DNA from: Helicobacter_F equorum
GTDB lineage: Bacteria > Campylobacterota > Campylobacteria > Campylobacterales > Helicobacteraceae
Length of the DNA stretch: 64,000 bases
Reading direction: 5' to 3'
Assembly: GCF_042649585.1 (NCBI RefSeq)
Contig: NZ_JBHRZM010000002.1
Location: 299,678-363,677 of the forward strand
In this document: in pieces, positions 28,676 to 37,998 of the stretch
How the letters are laid out: every line of letters begins with the position of its first letter
How positions within the stretch are numbered: position 1 is the stretch's first letter
Translations under genes and position numbers: made by a program
The notes under the pieces: model-generated
What the model was told of the DNA's origin: nothing
What the model saw: only the letters and a program-made list of their open reading frames with translations
Databases searched by the model: none

Positions 28676-29830
28676 ATGACACAAAACTCCCTTGATACAC
28701 TACTTATTCATGGTGGCATAACGACAGATTCTAAAACCGGTGCGGTAAATACTCCAATCTACCAAACCTCTACATATGCTCAAGTAGCATTAGGACAAAA
28801 TCTAGGCTATGAATACTCACGCACCAAAAACCCCACACGAGATGGTATAGAAAGCCTTATTGCTGAACTAGAGGGTGGCAAATTTGGTTTTGCATTCGCT
28901 TCGGGTATGGCGGCTATTGGCACAATTTTAAGTCTTTTTCAAAGTGGAGATAAGATTCTCATCTCTAGCAATGTGTATGGTGGCACATTTAGAATCTTAG
29001 ATAAGGTGTTTTGTAATTTTAATATCACATATGAAATTGTAGATATGCGCGATTACGCACTTTTAGAATCTGCCATAACTCCAGAAGTCAAGGCACTTTT
29101 TATAGAAACTCCTGCAAATCCATTAATGAGTGTCGTCTCGCTCCAAAAACTTGTCCAAATCGCTAAAGCCAAAAATATACTCACGATCGTAGATAATACC
29201 TTTATGACACCTTATCTTCAACGCCCATTAGAATTTGGTGTGGATATTGTGCTACATTCCGCTACCAAATACCTAGGAGGACATAGTGATGTAGTTGCAG
29301 GACTTGCAATCGTGCGTGATGAATCCCTTGCTCAAAAGATTGGTTTTTTGCAAAATAGCATAGGTGGTGTCCTTGCTCCATTTGATAGTTTTTTGCTTAT
29401 ACGAGGTATTAAGACATTAGGACTTAGAATGCAAAGACATTGTCAAAATGCCCTACAAATTGCAGAATTTTTACGTGCACATAATGGCGTAAAAAAAGTA
29501 TATTATCCTGGCTTAAAAGATGATGAAGGATATAGCATCCACAATGAACAAGCACGCGGTGGCGGTGGTATGATAAGCTTTGAGCTACAAGAAACATATG
29601 ATTACAAAAAGTTTTTTGAATCTACAAAGTTTATTGTTTTGGCTGAAAGTTTAGGTGGTGTAGAATCTCTTTTGTGTCATCCTGCCTCTATGACACACGC
29701 TTCTATTCCAGCAGAGATTCGAGCAAAAGTGGGTATCACGGATAATCTTATACGCCTTTCGGTAGGTATAGAATATGTCAATGACCTTATTGATGATTTG
29801 ACACATGCCATAGAACAAGCCAAAAGATAA
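28676..29830 (+). CDS. mccB: Trans-sulfuration PLP enzyme (cystathionine gamma-lyase/gamma-synthase)
   Basis: 384 aa, Cys/Met metabolism PLP family. PLP lysine in LHSATKYLGGHSDV; EYSRTKNPTRD and the FASGMAA loop near residue 85 are typical. Paired with the downstream cysteine-synthase-like gene it resembles the mccB-mccA reverse transsulfuration pair, making cysteine from homocysteine. MetB (cystathionine gamma-synthase) activity is an alternative. The ATG at 28676 with AAAGGA upstream is preferred over the in-frame 28613 start. Confidence 0.92.
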   Translation: MTQNSLDTLLIHGGITTDSKTGAVNTPIYQTSTYAQVALGQNLGYEYSRTKNPTRDGIESLIAELEGGKFGFAFASGMAAIGTILSLFQSGDKILISSNVYGGTFRILDKVFCNFNITYEIVDMRDYALLESAITPEVKALFIETPANPLMSVVSLQKLVQIAKAKNILTIVDNTFMTPYLQRPLEFGVDIVLHSATKYLGGHSDVVAGLAIVRDESLAQKIGFLQNSIGGVLAPFDSFLLIRGIKTLGLRMQRHCQNALQIAEFLRAHNGVKKVYYPGLKDDEGYSIHNEQARGGGGMISFELQETYDYKKFFESTKFIVLAESLGGVESLLCHPASMTHASIPAEIRAKVGITDNLIRLSVGIEYVNDLIDDLTHAIEQAKR

Positions 29831-29831
29831 T

Positions 29832-30740
29832 ATGATGATTTACAAAAGTATCGCGCAACTTGTGGGCAACACTCCACTACTTGCATTACACAAACTTTCT
29901 ATTCCAAATAACAACAAAATCCTAGCCAAATGCGAATTCTTTAATCCTGCGGGTGGGATTAAAGATCGCGTAGCATTTCATGTACTAAATACATTTAAAG
30001 CCGAGGGAAAACTCCACAAAGATTCTGTTATTATCGAAGCAACTGCAGGAAATACAGGGCTTGGGATTGCACTAGCAGCCATTGAATTTGGCTGCAAAGC
30101 TTTGCTTGTTGTGCCAGAAACATTTTCTATTGAGAAACAAGCGCTTATGCGTGCACTTGGTGCAGAAGTGATTAACACACCACAACAAGAAGGTATGCAA
30201 GGCGCAATAGAAAAAGCACAAGAACTCTTAGAAAGTATGCCAAATGCCATTGCTTTTGGACAATTTGAGAATCCACTAAACCCACAAGCACATATAAACA
30301 CTGCAAAAGAAATTTATGCAGACACGCAAGGGAATATTGATTATTTTGTATGTGGCGTAGGCAGTGGTGGAAGCTTTAGTGGTATAGCACGTTTTTTAAA
30401 AGATAAAAATCCCTCAATTCAGGCTGTTTTGGCTGATCCGCTGGGATCTATCATAGGTGGAAATAAGCATGATGTAAAATCTCGCATAGAAGGCATTGGC
30501 AACACTTTTGTACCACACACTATGGATCTCTCTCTCATTGATAAGGTGTATAAAATTAGCGATCAAGAAGCCTATGATGGACTAAAACTTCTTGCACACA
30601 CAGAAGGAGTATTGGCGGGAATCTCATCGGGAGCTTGTATTCATGCGTGTTTAGAACTTGCCAAGGAAGTTAAAGATAGTGTTATTGTAACAATCCTTGC
30701 TGATGATCTAAGCCGATATTTTAATCGTGAACTCTTTTAA
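29832..30740 (+). CDS. mccA: Cysteine synthase/cystathionine beta-synthase family
   Basis: 302 aa. PLP lysine in NPAGGIKDRVAFH; EATAGNTGLGIA and the phosphate-binding GVGSGGSFSG follow. It starts 1 bp after the mccB stop. In this pairing it probably makes cystathionine from O-acetylserine or serine and homocysteine, but sulfide-dependent cysteine synthesis (cysK) cannot be ruled out by sequence. Confidence 0.92.
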   Translation: MMIYKSIAQLVGNTPLLALHKLSIPNNNKILAKCEFFNPAGGIKDRVAFHVLNTFKAEGKLHKDSVIIEATAGNTGLGIALAAIEFGCKALLVVPETFSIEKQALMRALGAEVINTPQQEGMQGAIEKAQELLESMPNAIAFGQFENPLNPQAHINTAKEIYADTQGNIDYFVCGVGSGGSFSGIARFLKDKNPSIQAVLADPLGSIIGGNKHDVKSRIEGIGNTFVPHTMDLSLIDKVYKISDQEAYDGLKLLAHTEGVLAGISSGACIHACLELAKEVKDSVIVTILADDLSRYFNRELF

Positions 30741-30794
30741 TGAACATAATGTAAGAAAAATAAAGTAATCGAATTTAAGGAAAAGATAGACTCC

Positions 30795-30812
30795 CCCCAC
30801 CTCGTAGTGGGG
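30795..30812. terminator. Short GC hairpin between mccA and dps
   Basis: CCCCAC, six-base loop, GTGGGG lies between the convergent stops. The stem is strong but short, with only a weak U-rich stretch on the minus strand after it. Possible bidirectional terminator. Confidence 0.45.
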
Positions 30813-30822
30813 ATTGAGAGTG

Positions 30823-31260
30823 TTAGCCAAGTTGTGCTTTTAGCATCCAAATACTTTTTTGTAGTTGCGCACATTTATCATCAGCATATGCTGCAGTTAC
30901 CTTATCTCCTGCTTCATCAGCGCTTTTTGAGAGAGCACTAAATGCACCAAGAAAATATTCATAATCACTCAAAATTGCCTTAGTGATCGCTTCAGACCTA
31001 AAACTATGCGCGCTTTCTTCCTTGATCTTTGCAACCTTTAGTATCTCTGCAAGGGTTATGTATGGCACACCACCTAATTGTAATACACGCTCTGCCACAT
31101 CATCAAAGACATCAGCAAAGTTTTCATAAATTTCTTGTGTTGCCTCATGTGTAGGGTGAAAATCCATACCCTTAACATTCCAATGATAGTTATGCACTTT
31201 GATATAAAATACCTGTGCATCTGCCTGAATCTGTTTAAGTTGATCGATAATATTACTCAT
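30823..31260 (-). CDS. napA: Dps/NapA family iron-binding ferritin-like protein
   Basis: 145 aa. The intersubunit ferroxidase ligands are visible in KVHNYHWNVKGMDFHPTHE and DDVAERVLQLGG. It forms a 12-mer that stores iron and protects against oxidative damage. The ATG at 31260 has a perfect AAGGAGG site; the in-frame 31308 start lies in the leader. H. pylori NapA is the close functional parallel. Confidence 0.95.
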   Translation of the reverse strand: MSNIIDQLKQIQADAQVFYIKVHNYHWNVKGMDFHPTHEATQEIYENFADVFDDVAERVLQLGGVPYITLAEILKVAKIKEESAHSFRSEAITKAILSDYEYFLGAFSALSKSADEAGDKVTAAYADDKCAQLQKSIWMLKAQLG

Positions 31261-31308
31261 CGTATCCTCCTTGTGTATTAATTTCTTAAAAAGATTTAAG
31301 ATGCACAC

Positions 31309-31314
31309 ATTCTA
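31309..31314 (-). promoter_or_regulatory. Likely -10 of dps/napA
   Basis: TAGAAT on the minus strand, 49 bp before the ATG, follows TTGT. The region upstream (31320-31400) is very AT-rich with ATAAT repeats that could bind Fur or PerR. No other gene is present in this 230-bp divergent gap. Confidence 0.4.
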
Positions 31315-31490
31315 ACAAGAATTTAGTAAATAAGAATTGTAATAAATAATAATTTTTATCATTTAATATTTTTTATGGTATCTTTGTAATTTTTTTTAAA
31401 TACTTTTGTTTTTACATTCTACTTTTTAATAAAGTTTTTAGTTTTTTAGACTACAATGCCTAGAATTTTACATTGACTTGAGGAGTTGTG

Positions 31491-32000
31491 ATGAAAAAAA
31501 TATACACCCTACTTATAAGTGGGTTTATAGCTTTGACTTTTTTTGGTTGTCCTAGCAAAAATGAGTTAGGCAATACTTCTGATTTTGGTCTTAAGGGTGC
31601 ACCAAATTGGGTGCTTGGTAAATCTGATGCAGATTTATATGGTGTGGGTAGTGCGCAAATTAAGAATAATAAAGTAGATTGGGCTATCAAAGAGGCTACA
31701 ATTAAAGGCACAGCGGAGTTAGCAACCACACTTCAAGGCAAAATAGAGCAAAAAGCACGCATCTTAGAATCTAATGGTGAAAGTGAAAGCGTAATAGCCA
31801 TTAGACAAAGTGTTGAGGCACTTCTCCCAGGCGCTAGCCGAACGGATACTTGGATAAGTGAAGGTGGAATGGTATTTGTAAAAATACAAATCAAAAAACT
31901 AGATAATGAGACATTACAAAAAAATCTCTCCGCCCTACAAAAAATTGATCAAGAAGCAGCTAAAGCACTTGCACAAACAGTTGATGACTTGTTGCAATAA
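31491..32000 (+). CDS. Lpp20 family lipoprotein
   Basis: 169 aa. The signal peptide ends in LTFFGCPS, giving an acylated Cys. The mature part follows the LPP20 pattern (APNWVLGK, LYGVGSAQIKNNKVDWAIKEA). It is probably outer-membrane or surface associated. The ATG at 31491 is used; a GTG lies one codon earlier. AGGAG lies six bases upstream of the ATG. Confidence 0.88.
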   Translation: MKKIYTLLISGFIALTFFGCPSKNELGNTSDFGLKGAPNWVLGKSDADLYGVGSAQIKNNKVDWAIKEATIKGTAELATTLQGKIEQKARILESNGESESVIAIRQSVEALLPGASRTDTWISEGGMVFVKIQIKKLDNETLQKNLSALQKIDQEAAKALAQTVDDLLQ

Positions 32001-32044
32001 TGTTTTTGGAGTCATTTTTGACTCTACTCTCTTAAACACAAACT

Positions 32045-32998
32045 ATGAAAAATCTCATTTTTGGTCCCGTTATTTCTCGTAGATTCGGATATTCACTAGG
32101 GATTGATCTCTCGCCTACCAAAAAACAATGCAATTTTGACTGCCTTTATTGTGAGCTACAAGGTGCTAAACCTCAAGATTCTATGGATGAAGCTATCCCT
32201 GTGCATGAATATGTCAAAGCTATTTCACATTATCTTGCTACATATACAGAACAAAAACTTGATGTTTTAACCTTCACTGCAAATGGTGAGCCTACACTCT
32301 ATCCACATCTTTTAGAGCTTATCAAGGCTATAAAACCTCTTTTGCCTCCACGTATCAAAACACTTATTTTAAGCAACGGATCACTCTTTTGGCAAAAAAA
32401 TGTAAGAGAGGTACTTTTAGAATTTGACATTATCAAATTTTCCCTAGATTCACTAAATCCAAAGGTGTTTAATCGTATAGATCGCCCACATAAAAGTCTA
32501 AGTCTTGAATCTATCAAAGATGGTATCACTTCGTTTGCCAAAGAATTTACCCAAAAAACCAATGGCAAGCTTATAGGCGAAATTTTACTCCTTAAAGGTA
32601 TCAATGATGCACCACAATACGCAGAGGAACTTGCACAATTCCTCTCTCACATTCCCCTCTCGCGCCTTGATATAGGCACTCTTGATCGTCCTCCAGCGCA
32701 CAAAGCTACGCCACTAAGCGATAAAGAGATTCAAGTCTTTGCCTCATATTTTAAAGGAATTTGTGTGTATATCCCTAAACGCACACCAAAAGATTCACAT
32801 ACACAAAAACGTAGCCTCAATACACAAGAATTAATCCAAGCCCTTAGTATGCGTCCCCTAACCCAAGAAGATATGCAGATACTTTTTTCTAAAGACACTC
32901 TTAACCTAGCCAATACCCTTGTCAAAGAGAATCTCCTTGTTTGGGAGCAAGTAGGTAATATAGCTTTTTTGCGCCCTATAGAGAGTGCACCCAAATAA
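32045..32998 (+). CDS. Radical SAM protein (COG0731-like)
   Basis: 317 aa. The iron-sulfur cysteines are in KQCNFDCLYCELQG. FTANGEPTLYPHL and LSNGSLFW are the GEP and SAM-contact motifs. The C-terminal ~70 residues form a winged-helix-like tail. Relatives include wybutosine-like and uncharacterised bacterial enzymes; the substrate is unknown. Confidence 0.85.
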   Translation: MKNLIFGPVISRRFGYSLGIDLSPTKKQCNFDCLYCELQGAKPQDSMDEAIPVHEYVKAISHYLATYTEQKLDVLTFTANGEPTLYPHLLELIKAIKPLLPPRIKTLILSNGSLFWQKNVREVLLEFDIIKFSLDSLNPKVFNRIDRPHKSLSLESIKDGITSFAKEFTQKTNGKLIGEILLLKGINDAPQYAEELAQFLSHIPLSRLDIGTLDRPPAHKATPLSDKEIQVFASYFKGICVYIPKRTPKDSHTQKRSLNTQELIQALSMRPLTQEDMQILFSKDTLNLANTLVKENLLVWEQVGNIAFLRPIESAPK

Positions 32999-33068
32999 AA
33001 AGTATTTTTTATAATTGCTTTGTTACAATATCTACTTTAAGATCTCTCTTACACAAGGTTAGTGCATT

Positions 33069-34862
33069 ATGCAAGAATATATCCGCAATTTTTCCATTAT
33101 CGCTCATATTGATCATGGTAAATCTACGCTTGCTGATCGTTTGATTCAGGAGTGTGGGGCAGTTACACAAAGAGAAATGGTAAGCCAAATCATGGATACT
33201 ATGGATATCGAAAAAGAACGCGGTATCACGATCAAAGCACAATCTGTGCGTTTAGAATACACTTACAATACTAAGACATACATTCTTAACCTCATTGACA
33301 CGCCCGGTCATGTGGATTTTAGCTATGAAGTCTCAAGATCGCTTAGCTCATGTGAGGGGGCTTTGCTTGTCGTTGATGCCTCACAAGGCGTAGAAGCCCA
33401 AACAATCGCAAATGTCTATATTGCACTTGATAATAACCTTGAAATTATTCCGATTATAAACAAGATTGATCTTCTAGCCGCGGATGCCCCAAAGGTTAAA
33501 GATGAAATAGAATCTACCATAGGACTAGATTGCACAAACGCCCTAGAAGTCAGCGCAAAAAGTGGTGTGGGCATACGTGAACTCTTAGAATCTATTATCA
33601 CGCGCATTCCTCCGCCTAGTGGTGATGAAAATGCCCCAACAAAAGCGCTCATTTATGATTCATGGTTTGATAACTATTTGGGAGCTTTGGCGCTTGTGCG
33701 ACTAAAAGATGGGAATCTATGTGTAGGACAAGAGATTCTTATTATGAGTAGTGGCAAACGATATGAAGTGCTTGGACTATATTATCCCCACCCCGTCCAA
33801 AAAATTGCTACACAAAAAATTACTTGTGGCGAAATAGGTATCGTATCTTTAGGACTAAAATCCCTAACAGAGTTAGCCGTTGGTGATACAATTACAGATT
33901 CTAAACAACCCACAAAAGAACCCATAGAGGGCTTTAAACCAGCTAAACCTTTTGTCTTTGCGGGACTATATCCTATCCAAACCGATAGATTTGAAGATTT
34001 ACGTGACGCACTTAATAAACTTAAACTCAATGATTCTGCCTTGCAATTTGAACCAGAAACTTCCATAGCACTTGGATTTGGGTTTAGGGTTGGATTTTTG
34101 GGACTTTTGCATATGGAGGTCGTCAAAGAACGACTAGAGCGTGAATTTGATTTACAACTCATTGCCACCGCACCGACTGTGATTTATGAAGTCTATGGAA
34201 CCGATGGATCACTCACACTCGTGCAAAACCCTAGCCAACTCCCAGAAGTGCAAAAAATTGCCAGTATCAAAGAACCATATGTCCGCGCACATATCATCAC
34301 ACCAAGTGAATATTTGGGCAATATCATCACTCTTTTATCCAACAAACGAGGAGTGCAAGAAAAAATGGAATACCTCACACCAGAACGCGTAATGCTTGAA
34401 TATGCCCTACCAAGCAATGAGATTGTAATGGATTTTTATGACAAGCTCAAATCCTGCACCAAAGGCTATGCAAGTTTTGATTATGAGCCTATAGGATACA
34501 GGGAGGGCAAGCTTGTCAAGCTTGATGTGCGTGTAGCAGGAGATGTAGTCGATGCACTCTCTATCATAGTTGATACTTCCAAAGCCTATGAAAAAGGCAG
34601 GGCACTCGTGGAAGCTATGAAAGAATTAATCCCAAGGCAACTTTTTGAAGTAGCAATACAAGCTAGTATTGGTAATAAGATTATCGCACGAGAAACAATT
34701 AAATCTATGGGCAAAAATGTAACGGCAAAATGCTATGGGGGTGATATTACACGAAAACGAAAGCTTTTAGAAAAACAAAAAGAAGGCAAAAAGCGTATGA
34801 AAGCTATTGGTAAAGTAGAATTACCACAAGAAGCCTTTTTGGCAGTGCTAAAGGTGGATTGA
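33069..34862 (+). CDS. lepA: Elongation factor 4 (LepA)
   Basis: 597 aa. Translational GTPase: G1 AHIDHGKSTLADRLI, DTPGHVDFSYEV, NKIDLLAADAP. The C-terminal LepA domain includes TAKCYGGDITRKRKLLEKQK. It acts on stalled or mistranslocated ribosomes. Confidence 0.97.
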   Translation: MQEYIRNFSIIAHIDHGKSTLADRLIQECGAVTQREMVSQIMDTMDIEKERGITIKAQSVRLEYTYNTKTYILNLIDTPGHVDFSYEVSRSLSSCEGALLVVDASQGVEAQTIANVYIALDNNLEIIPIINKIDLLAADAPKVKDEIESTIGLDCTNALEVSAKSGVGIRELLESIITRIPPPSGDENAPTKALIYDSWFDNYLGALALVRLKDGNLCVGQEILIMSSGKRYEVLGLYYPHPVQKIATQKITCGEIGIVSLGLKSLTELAVGDTITDSKQPTKEPIEGFKPAKPFVFAGLYPIQTDRFEDLRDALNKLKLNDSALQFEPETSIALGFGFRVGFLGLLHMEVVKERLEREFDLQLIATAPTVIYEVYGTDGSLTLVQNPSQLPEVQKIASIKEPYVRAHIITPSEYLGNIITLLSNKRGVQEKMEYLTPERVMLEYALPSNEIVMDFYDKLKSCTKGYASFDYEPIGYREGKLVKLDVRVAGDVVDALSIIVDTSKAYEKGRALVEAMKELIPRQLFEVAIQASIGNKIIARETIKSMGKNVTAKCYGGDITRKRKLLEKQKEGKKRMKAIGKVELPQEAFLAVLKVD

Positions 34863-34885
34863 GACAAATGTAGCAAGGAAAGGGT

Positions 34886-35689
34886 ATGCTAGAATTTAAT
34901 GATGAGACCATGAAGCGATATTCGCGACATTTTGTATTGCAAAATGTCGGTGTAGAAGGACAAAAAAAACTCGCACAAGCACAGGTATTTATCACGGGAG
35001 CAGGAGGACTTGGCTCACCTATTGCATTATATCTCGCAGCTGCAGGTGTTGGTCGCATAGGCATTATTGATGATGATGTGATCGACCTTAGCAATCTTCA
35101 GCGACAAATCCTCCATACGACACCAGAAGTTGGCACACCAAAAGTGCAAAGCGCAAAGCAAAAACTCCATGCCATTAACCCGCATATCCAAATTGATACC
35201 TATCAAGAACGATTGAATGCACAAAATATCACAAAACTTATAGAATCCTATGATGTCATAGTTGATGGCACGGACAATTTTGGCACAAAGTTTCTCATCA
35301 ATGATGCGTGTGTTATGCTTAATAAACCCTATTCTTATGGTGGGATACTACGATTTAGTGGGCAAACTATGAGTATCAAACCTAATGAAAGTGCTTGTTA
35401 TGCATGTGTATTTCACTCTCCACCACCTCCAGATTCTGTGCCTACATGCTCAAGTGCGGGCATTCTTGGATCGGTGGCTGGCATGTTGGGGAGCATTCAA
35501 GCTACTGAAGTGCTTAAAATGCTTTTAGGTATAGGAGAGCCACTTTATAACACAATCCTTAGCTTTGATGCGCTAAATATGGAGTTTCGCAAAATATGTG
35601 TGAGTAAAAATCCGCAATGTCGTGTTTGTGGCAATGGCGGTCCAAAAACTCTAAGCGATTATGAACAAGCATCGTGTTGGGAGTTGTAA
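34886..35689 (+). CDS. ThiF/MoeB family adenylyltransferase
   Basis: 267 aa. Nucleotide-binding ITGAGGLGSPIALYLAAAG, acidic IIDDDVIDLSNLQRQ, and zinc cysteines in YACVFHSPPP and CRVCGNGG. It adenylates the C-terminus of a ubiquitin-like sulfur carrier (ThiS or MoaD); which one is unclear. No sulfur-carrier gene is adjacent. An internal 100-bp piece recurs at 43337-43432, on the far side of the phosphonate island. Confidence 0.9.
   Translation: MLEFNDETMKRYSRHFVLQNVGVEGQKKLAQAQVFITGAGGLGSPIALYLAAAGVGRIGIIDDDVIDLSNLQRQILHTTPEVGTPKVQSAKQKLHAINPHIQIDTYQERLNAQNITKLIESYDVIVDGTDNFGTKFLINDACVMLNKPYSYGGILRFSGQTMSIKPNESACYACVFHSPPPPDSVPTCSSAGILGSVAGMLGSIQATEVLKMLLGIGEPLYNTILSFDALNMEFRKICVSKNPQCRVCGNGGPKTLSDYEQASCWEL
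35063..35170. repeat. thiF-internal segment repeated beyond the phosphonate island
   Basis: This part of thiF matches 43337-43432 in the same orientation, with about 50 bp nearly identical. The second copy lacks six bases (GCAAAG) and is diverged at its left end. Confidence 0.8.
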
Positions 35690-35692
35690 ATT

Positions 35693-36751
35693 CTAAAGTG
35701 TATGCAAAAACCTTTGTTTTACTACTTCCAAATCAAAAACTCCATTTTTTGCACGATCATTGAGTGTAGTAAAAATTTCTTCGAGCATTACAGAATCTAT
35801 GCCATAATCTCGAGCGTTTGTGCTGACCCCAAGAGCAGAAAAGAGTCCTTTAATCTCTCTAGTCAATGGATTCAAAATCTCTCGTATTTCACCAGAAGGC
35901 AAACAATCTAGTAATAATGGGATACTAAAGCTACAAGCCAATCCGTGTGATATGCCAAAACGCATCGTAAGAGGATAACTTATAGCGTGTGCCAAGGCAG
36001 TTTGTGTATTTGAAAATGCCAAAGCTGCATACATACTTGCACGCATCATGTCACTTCGCAATGTTACCGAATCTAAATCCTTGATAAGCTTAGGAAGTGT
36101 GTGCACAATAAGCTTTATAGAATCTATAGCATATTGTGTAGAAATAGGGTTAGCATTCTTATTCCATAGCGATTCGCATGCATGAGAAAGTGCGTCAAGT
36201 CCTGTTGTTATAGTATTTTCTTTACTCAAGCTTCGTGTAAGATTTACATCATATAATGCAGTGCGTGGATATAAATTCTCATCTTGTAGGGAATACTTTA
36301 TCATATTATGGCTATCCCAAATTGTCGCCCACTTGGTTAGCTCACTCCCCGTCCCAGCGGTTGTAGGAAAGGCAAAAATTGGTCTTGATACCACCGATGT
36401 ATTTGTAGTTTTTATCTCTAACTGACCATTAGATACCGCAATATCACCACACACACTCAAAAATTTTGCACTATCTAGCACACTACCACCGCCAATAGCA
36501 AGAATACTTGTAAAATCCCATAAATCACTCTTTAACCTCAAAAGATCTGTTAATTCTGGGTTTGGCAGGATAGAATCTACCACCGCCACCATCTTAGAAC
36601 CTAAGATTTCTTGTATCTTTTTTGTCAATCCTCTTTTACTAAACCCGCTTGAAGTAACTAATAAGATCGCTTCAGATTCTATCTTTTGACACCAATCTAG
36701 CAATTCTACACCAAACTCTATTCTTACTGGATTATAATAACTAAATGTCAC
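35693..36751 (-). CDS. Phosphonoacetaldehyde reductase (iron-containing alcohol dehydrogenase family)
   Basis: 352 aa. Fe-ADH fold with GGGSVLDSAK, FPTTAGTGSELTKWATIWD and metal ligands in TGLDALSHACESLWN, ALAHAISYPL and GISHGLACSF. Next to ppd and pepM this is best read as the enzyme that reduces phosphonoacetaldehyde to 2-hydroxyethylphosphonate (PhpC-type). The ESLWNKNANPIS stretch is what I associate with that group. It is the last gene of the leftward phosphonate operon, 1 bp after ppd, and converges on thiF. A general alcohol dehydrogenase is the alternative. Confidence 0.85.
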   Translation of the reverse strand: MTFSYYNPVRIEFGVELLDWCQKIESEAILLVTSSGFSKRGLTKKIQEILGSKMVAVVDSILPNPELTDLLRLKSDLWDFTSILAIGGGSVLDSAKFLSVCGDIAVSNGQLEIKTTNTSVVSRPIFAFPTTAGTGSELTKWATIWDSHNMIKYSLQDENLYPRTALYDVNLTRSLSKENTITTGLDALSHACESLWNKNANPISTQYAIDSIKLIVHTLPKLIKDLDSVTLRSDMMRASMYAALAFSNTQTALAHAISYPLTMRFGISHGLACSFSIPLLLDCLPSGEIREILNPLTREIKGLFSALGVSTNARDYGIDSVMLEEIFTTLNDRAKNGVFDLEVVKQRFLHTL

Positions 36752-36752
36752 T

Positions 36753-37955
36753 TTATACTTTCGCTAAAAAATTCTGTAATCGTATAGCAACTTCTTTAGG
36801 TGTAATCTTAGGACGCCCTAAAGGTTCCTTACTTCCCTTTGCTATACGCAAATACATAAACCATGCACCACCACCCTTGCAACGCACAAATTCATTTAAA
36901 ACTTCCTCAAGTTCAGTGCAAGTATTTACAGATCTAATAACCTCATATCCACATGCTCTAGCAATCGCACAAAAATCAACGAAAGGTGCAAGATTAAATT
37001 GCCCACCAGTGCTATCATGACTTTGATTATCAAGTAAGATATGACAAAAATTCCCTGCATCATGAACCTTAGCATAATACGCATTGGTGCTTAAACTTCC
37101 TAGACGCATAAGTAATGCCGAATCACCATCAACCGCCATAACTTTTTTATGACTCTTTAATGCAATACCGAGTCCCAAAGCTCCAACACAACCCATAGAA
37201 CCAACCATATAAAGCTGATTCTCCCTATCGTCTAATTCATAGAGTTCACGCCCACATTTTCCTGTAGTCGCTAAAAGGACGCTTTTTGAATCCGTAGCAA
37301 TACGCTGTATGAGCTCTAAAGCTTGTATGCGAGAAGGCAAAGCTTCATAAGATCGCATATCTTTATTCATACACAAATCTTGTATTGGATTTACTTCCAA
37401 GGCAATCTTGACAAAAGTCTTATCACGCACAATAAAAAAGCAACTTTTACCAGTCTGCAATATCTCTAAAGCTTTGTATATTTGGGTTCTAGCTTGTGAT
37501 AATTCTGCATGCAAAAACATATATTCTATTTCGCAAGTATGCAAAAGCTTATCAGTAATCACACCCAGTAACTCATGCTGTGGTTCATCAGTATTATTTC
37601 CAAATTCATCACGCTCACCACGCAAAGATACAAAACCTAAAATAGGAATACTAAATGGATAATTTAAGCTTGTAAGGGGCGAAAGCGCATTGCTTAATCC
37701 GCTATTTTGCATAAGCACTACACCAAAAGTATTTCTTCTATCGCTAAAGTCATCTAAAACCATGTTAGATTCTAAACTTGCTAGAGTGATACCACTTGCT
37801 ATAGCGATAGCTTCTCCTTCATTGTTTGCCATAATAAACCGCCTCTTGTTAATAGCATAATTAATAAGAGGCGAGAGATACGAACAAGGAACACCACTAA
37901 AATCCCTAAATCCACACTCTTCCAAAATCTCTCCAAATGCATACACATCTAACAT
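36753..37955 (-). CDS. ppd: Phosphonopyruvate decarboxylase
   Basis: 400 aa. Thiamine-diphosphate enzyme: the PYR-domain glutamate is in ANNEGEAIAIASG, and the TPP-binding motif runs from AVDGDSALLMRLG to LLDNQSHDSTGGQ. It converts phosphonopyruvate to phosphonoacetaldehyde and CO2, making the pepM reaction irreversible. The size and the opening FGVPCSYLSPLI-like region (here FSGVPCSYLSPLI) match Ppd. It starts 43 bp after the TylF-type gene. Confidence 0.93.
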   Translation of the reverse strand: MLDVYAFGEILEECGFRDFSGVPCSYLSPLINYAINKRRFIMANNEGEAIAIASGITLASLESNMVLDDFSDRRNTFGVVLMQNSGLSNALSPLTSLNYPFSIPILGFVSLRGERDEFGNNTDEPQHELLGVITDKLLHTCEIEYMFLHAELSQARTQIYKALEILQTGKSCFFIVRDKTFVKIALEVNPIQDLCMNKDMRSYEALPSRIQALELIQRIATDSKSVLLATTGKCGRELYELDDRENQLYMVGSMGCVGALGLGIALKSHKKVMAVDGDSALLMRLGSLSTNAYYAKVHDAGNFCHILLDNQSHDSTGGQFNLAPFVDFCAIARACGYEVIRSVNTCTELEEVLNEFVRCKGGGAWFMYLRIAKGSKEPLGRPKITPKEVAIRLQNFLAKV

Positions 37956-37998
37956 ATCATTCCTTTTATTGTCAATACCTACCAGATCTGATACTGCT

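Noticed and set aside
30795..30812. Possible CRISPR or riboswitch element at the CCCCAC/GTGGGG hairpin
   Set aside because: A single short hairpin between convergent stops, with no repeat array and no conserved riboswitch core; kept only as a weak terminator.
35693..37955. Acetolactate synthase/pyruvate decarboxylase plus general alcohol dehydrogenase (fermentation)
   Set aside because: The decarboxylase is only 400 aa with phosphonopyruvate-type motifs and both genes lie in the PEP mutase operon, so a phosphonate role is more economical.
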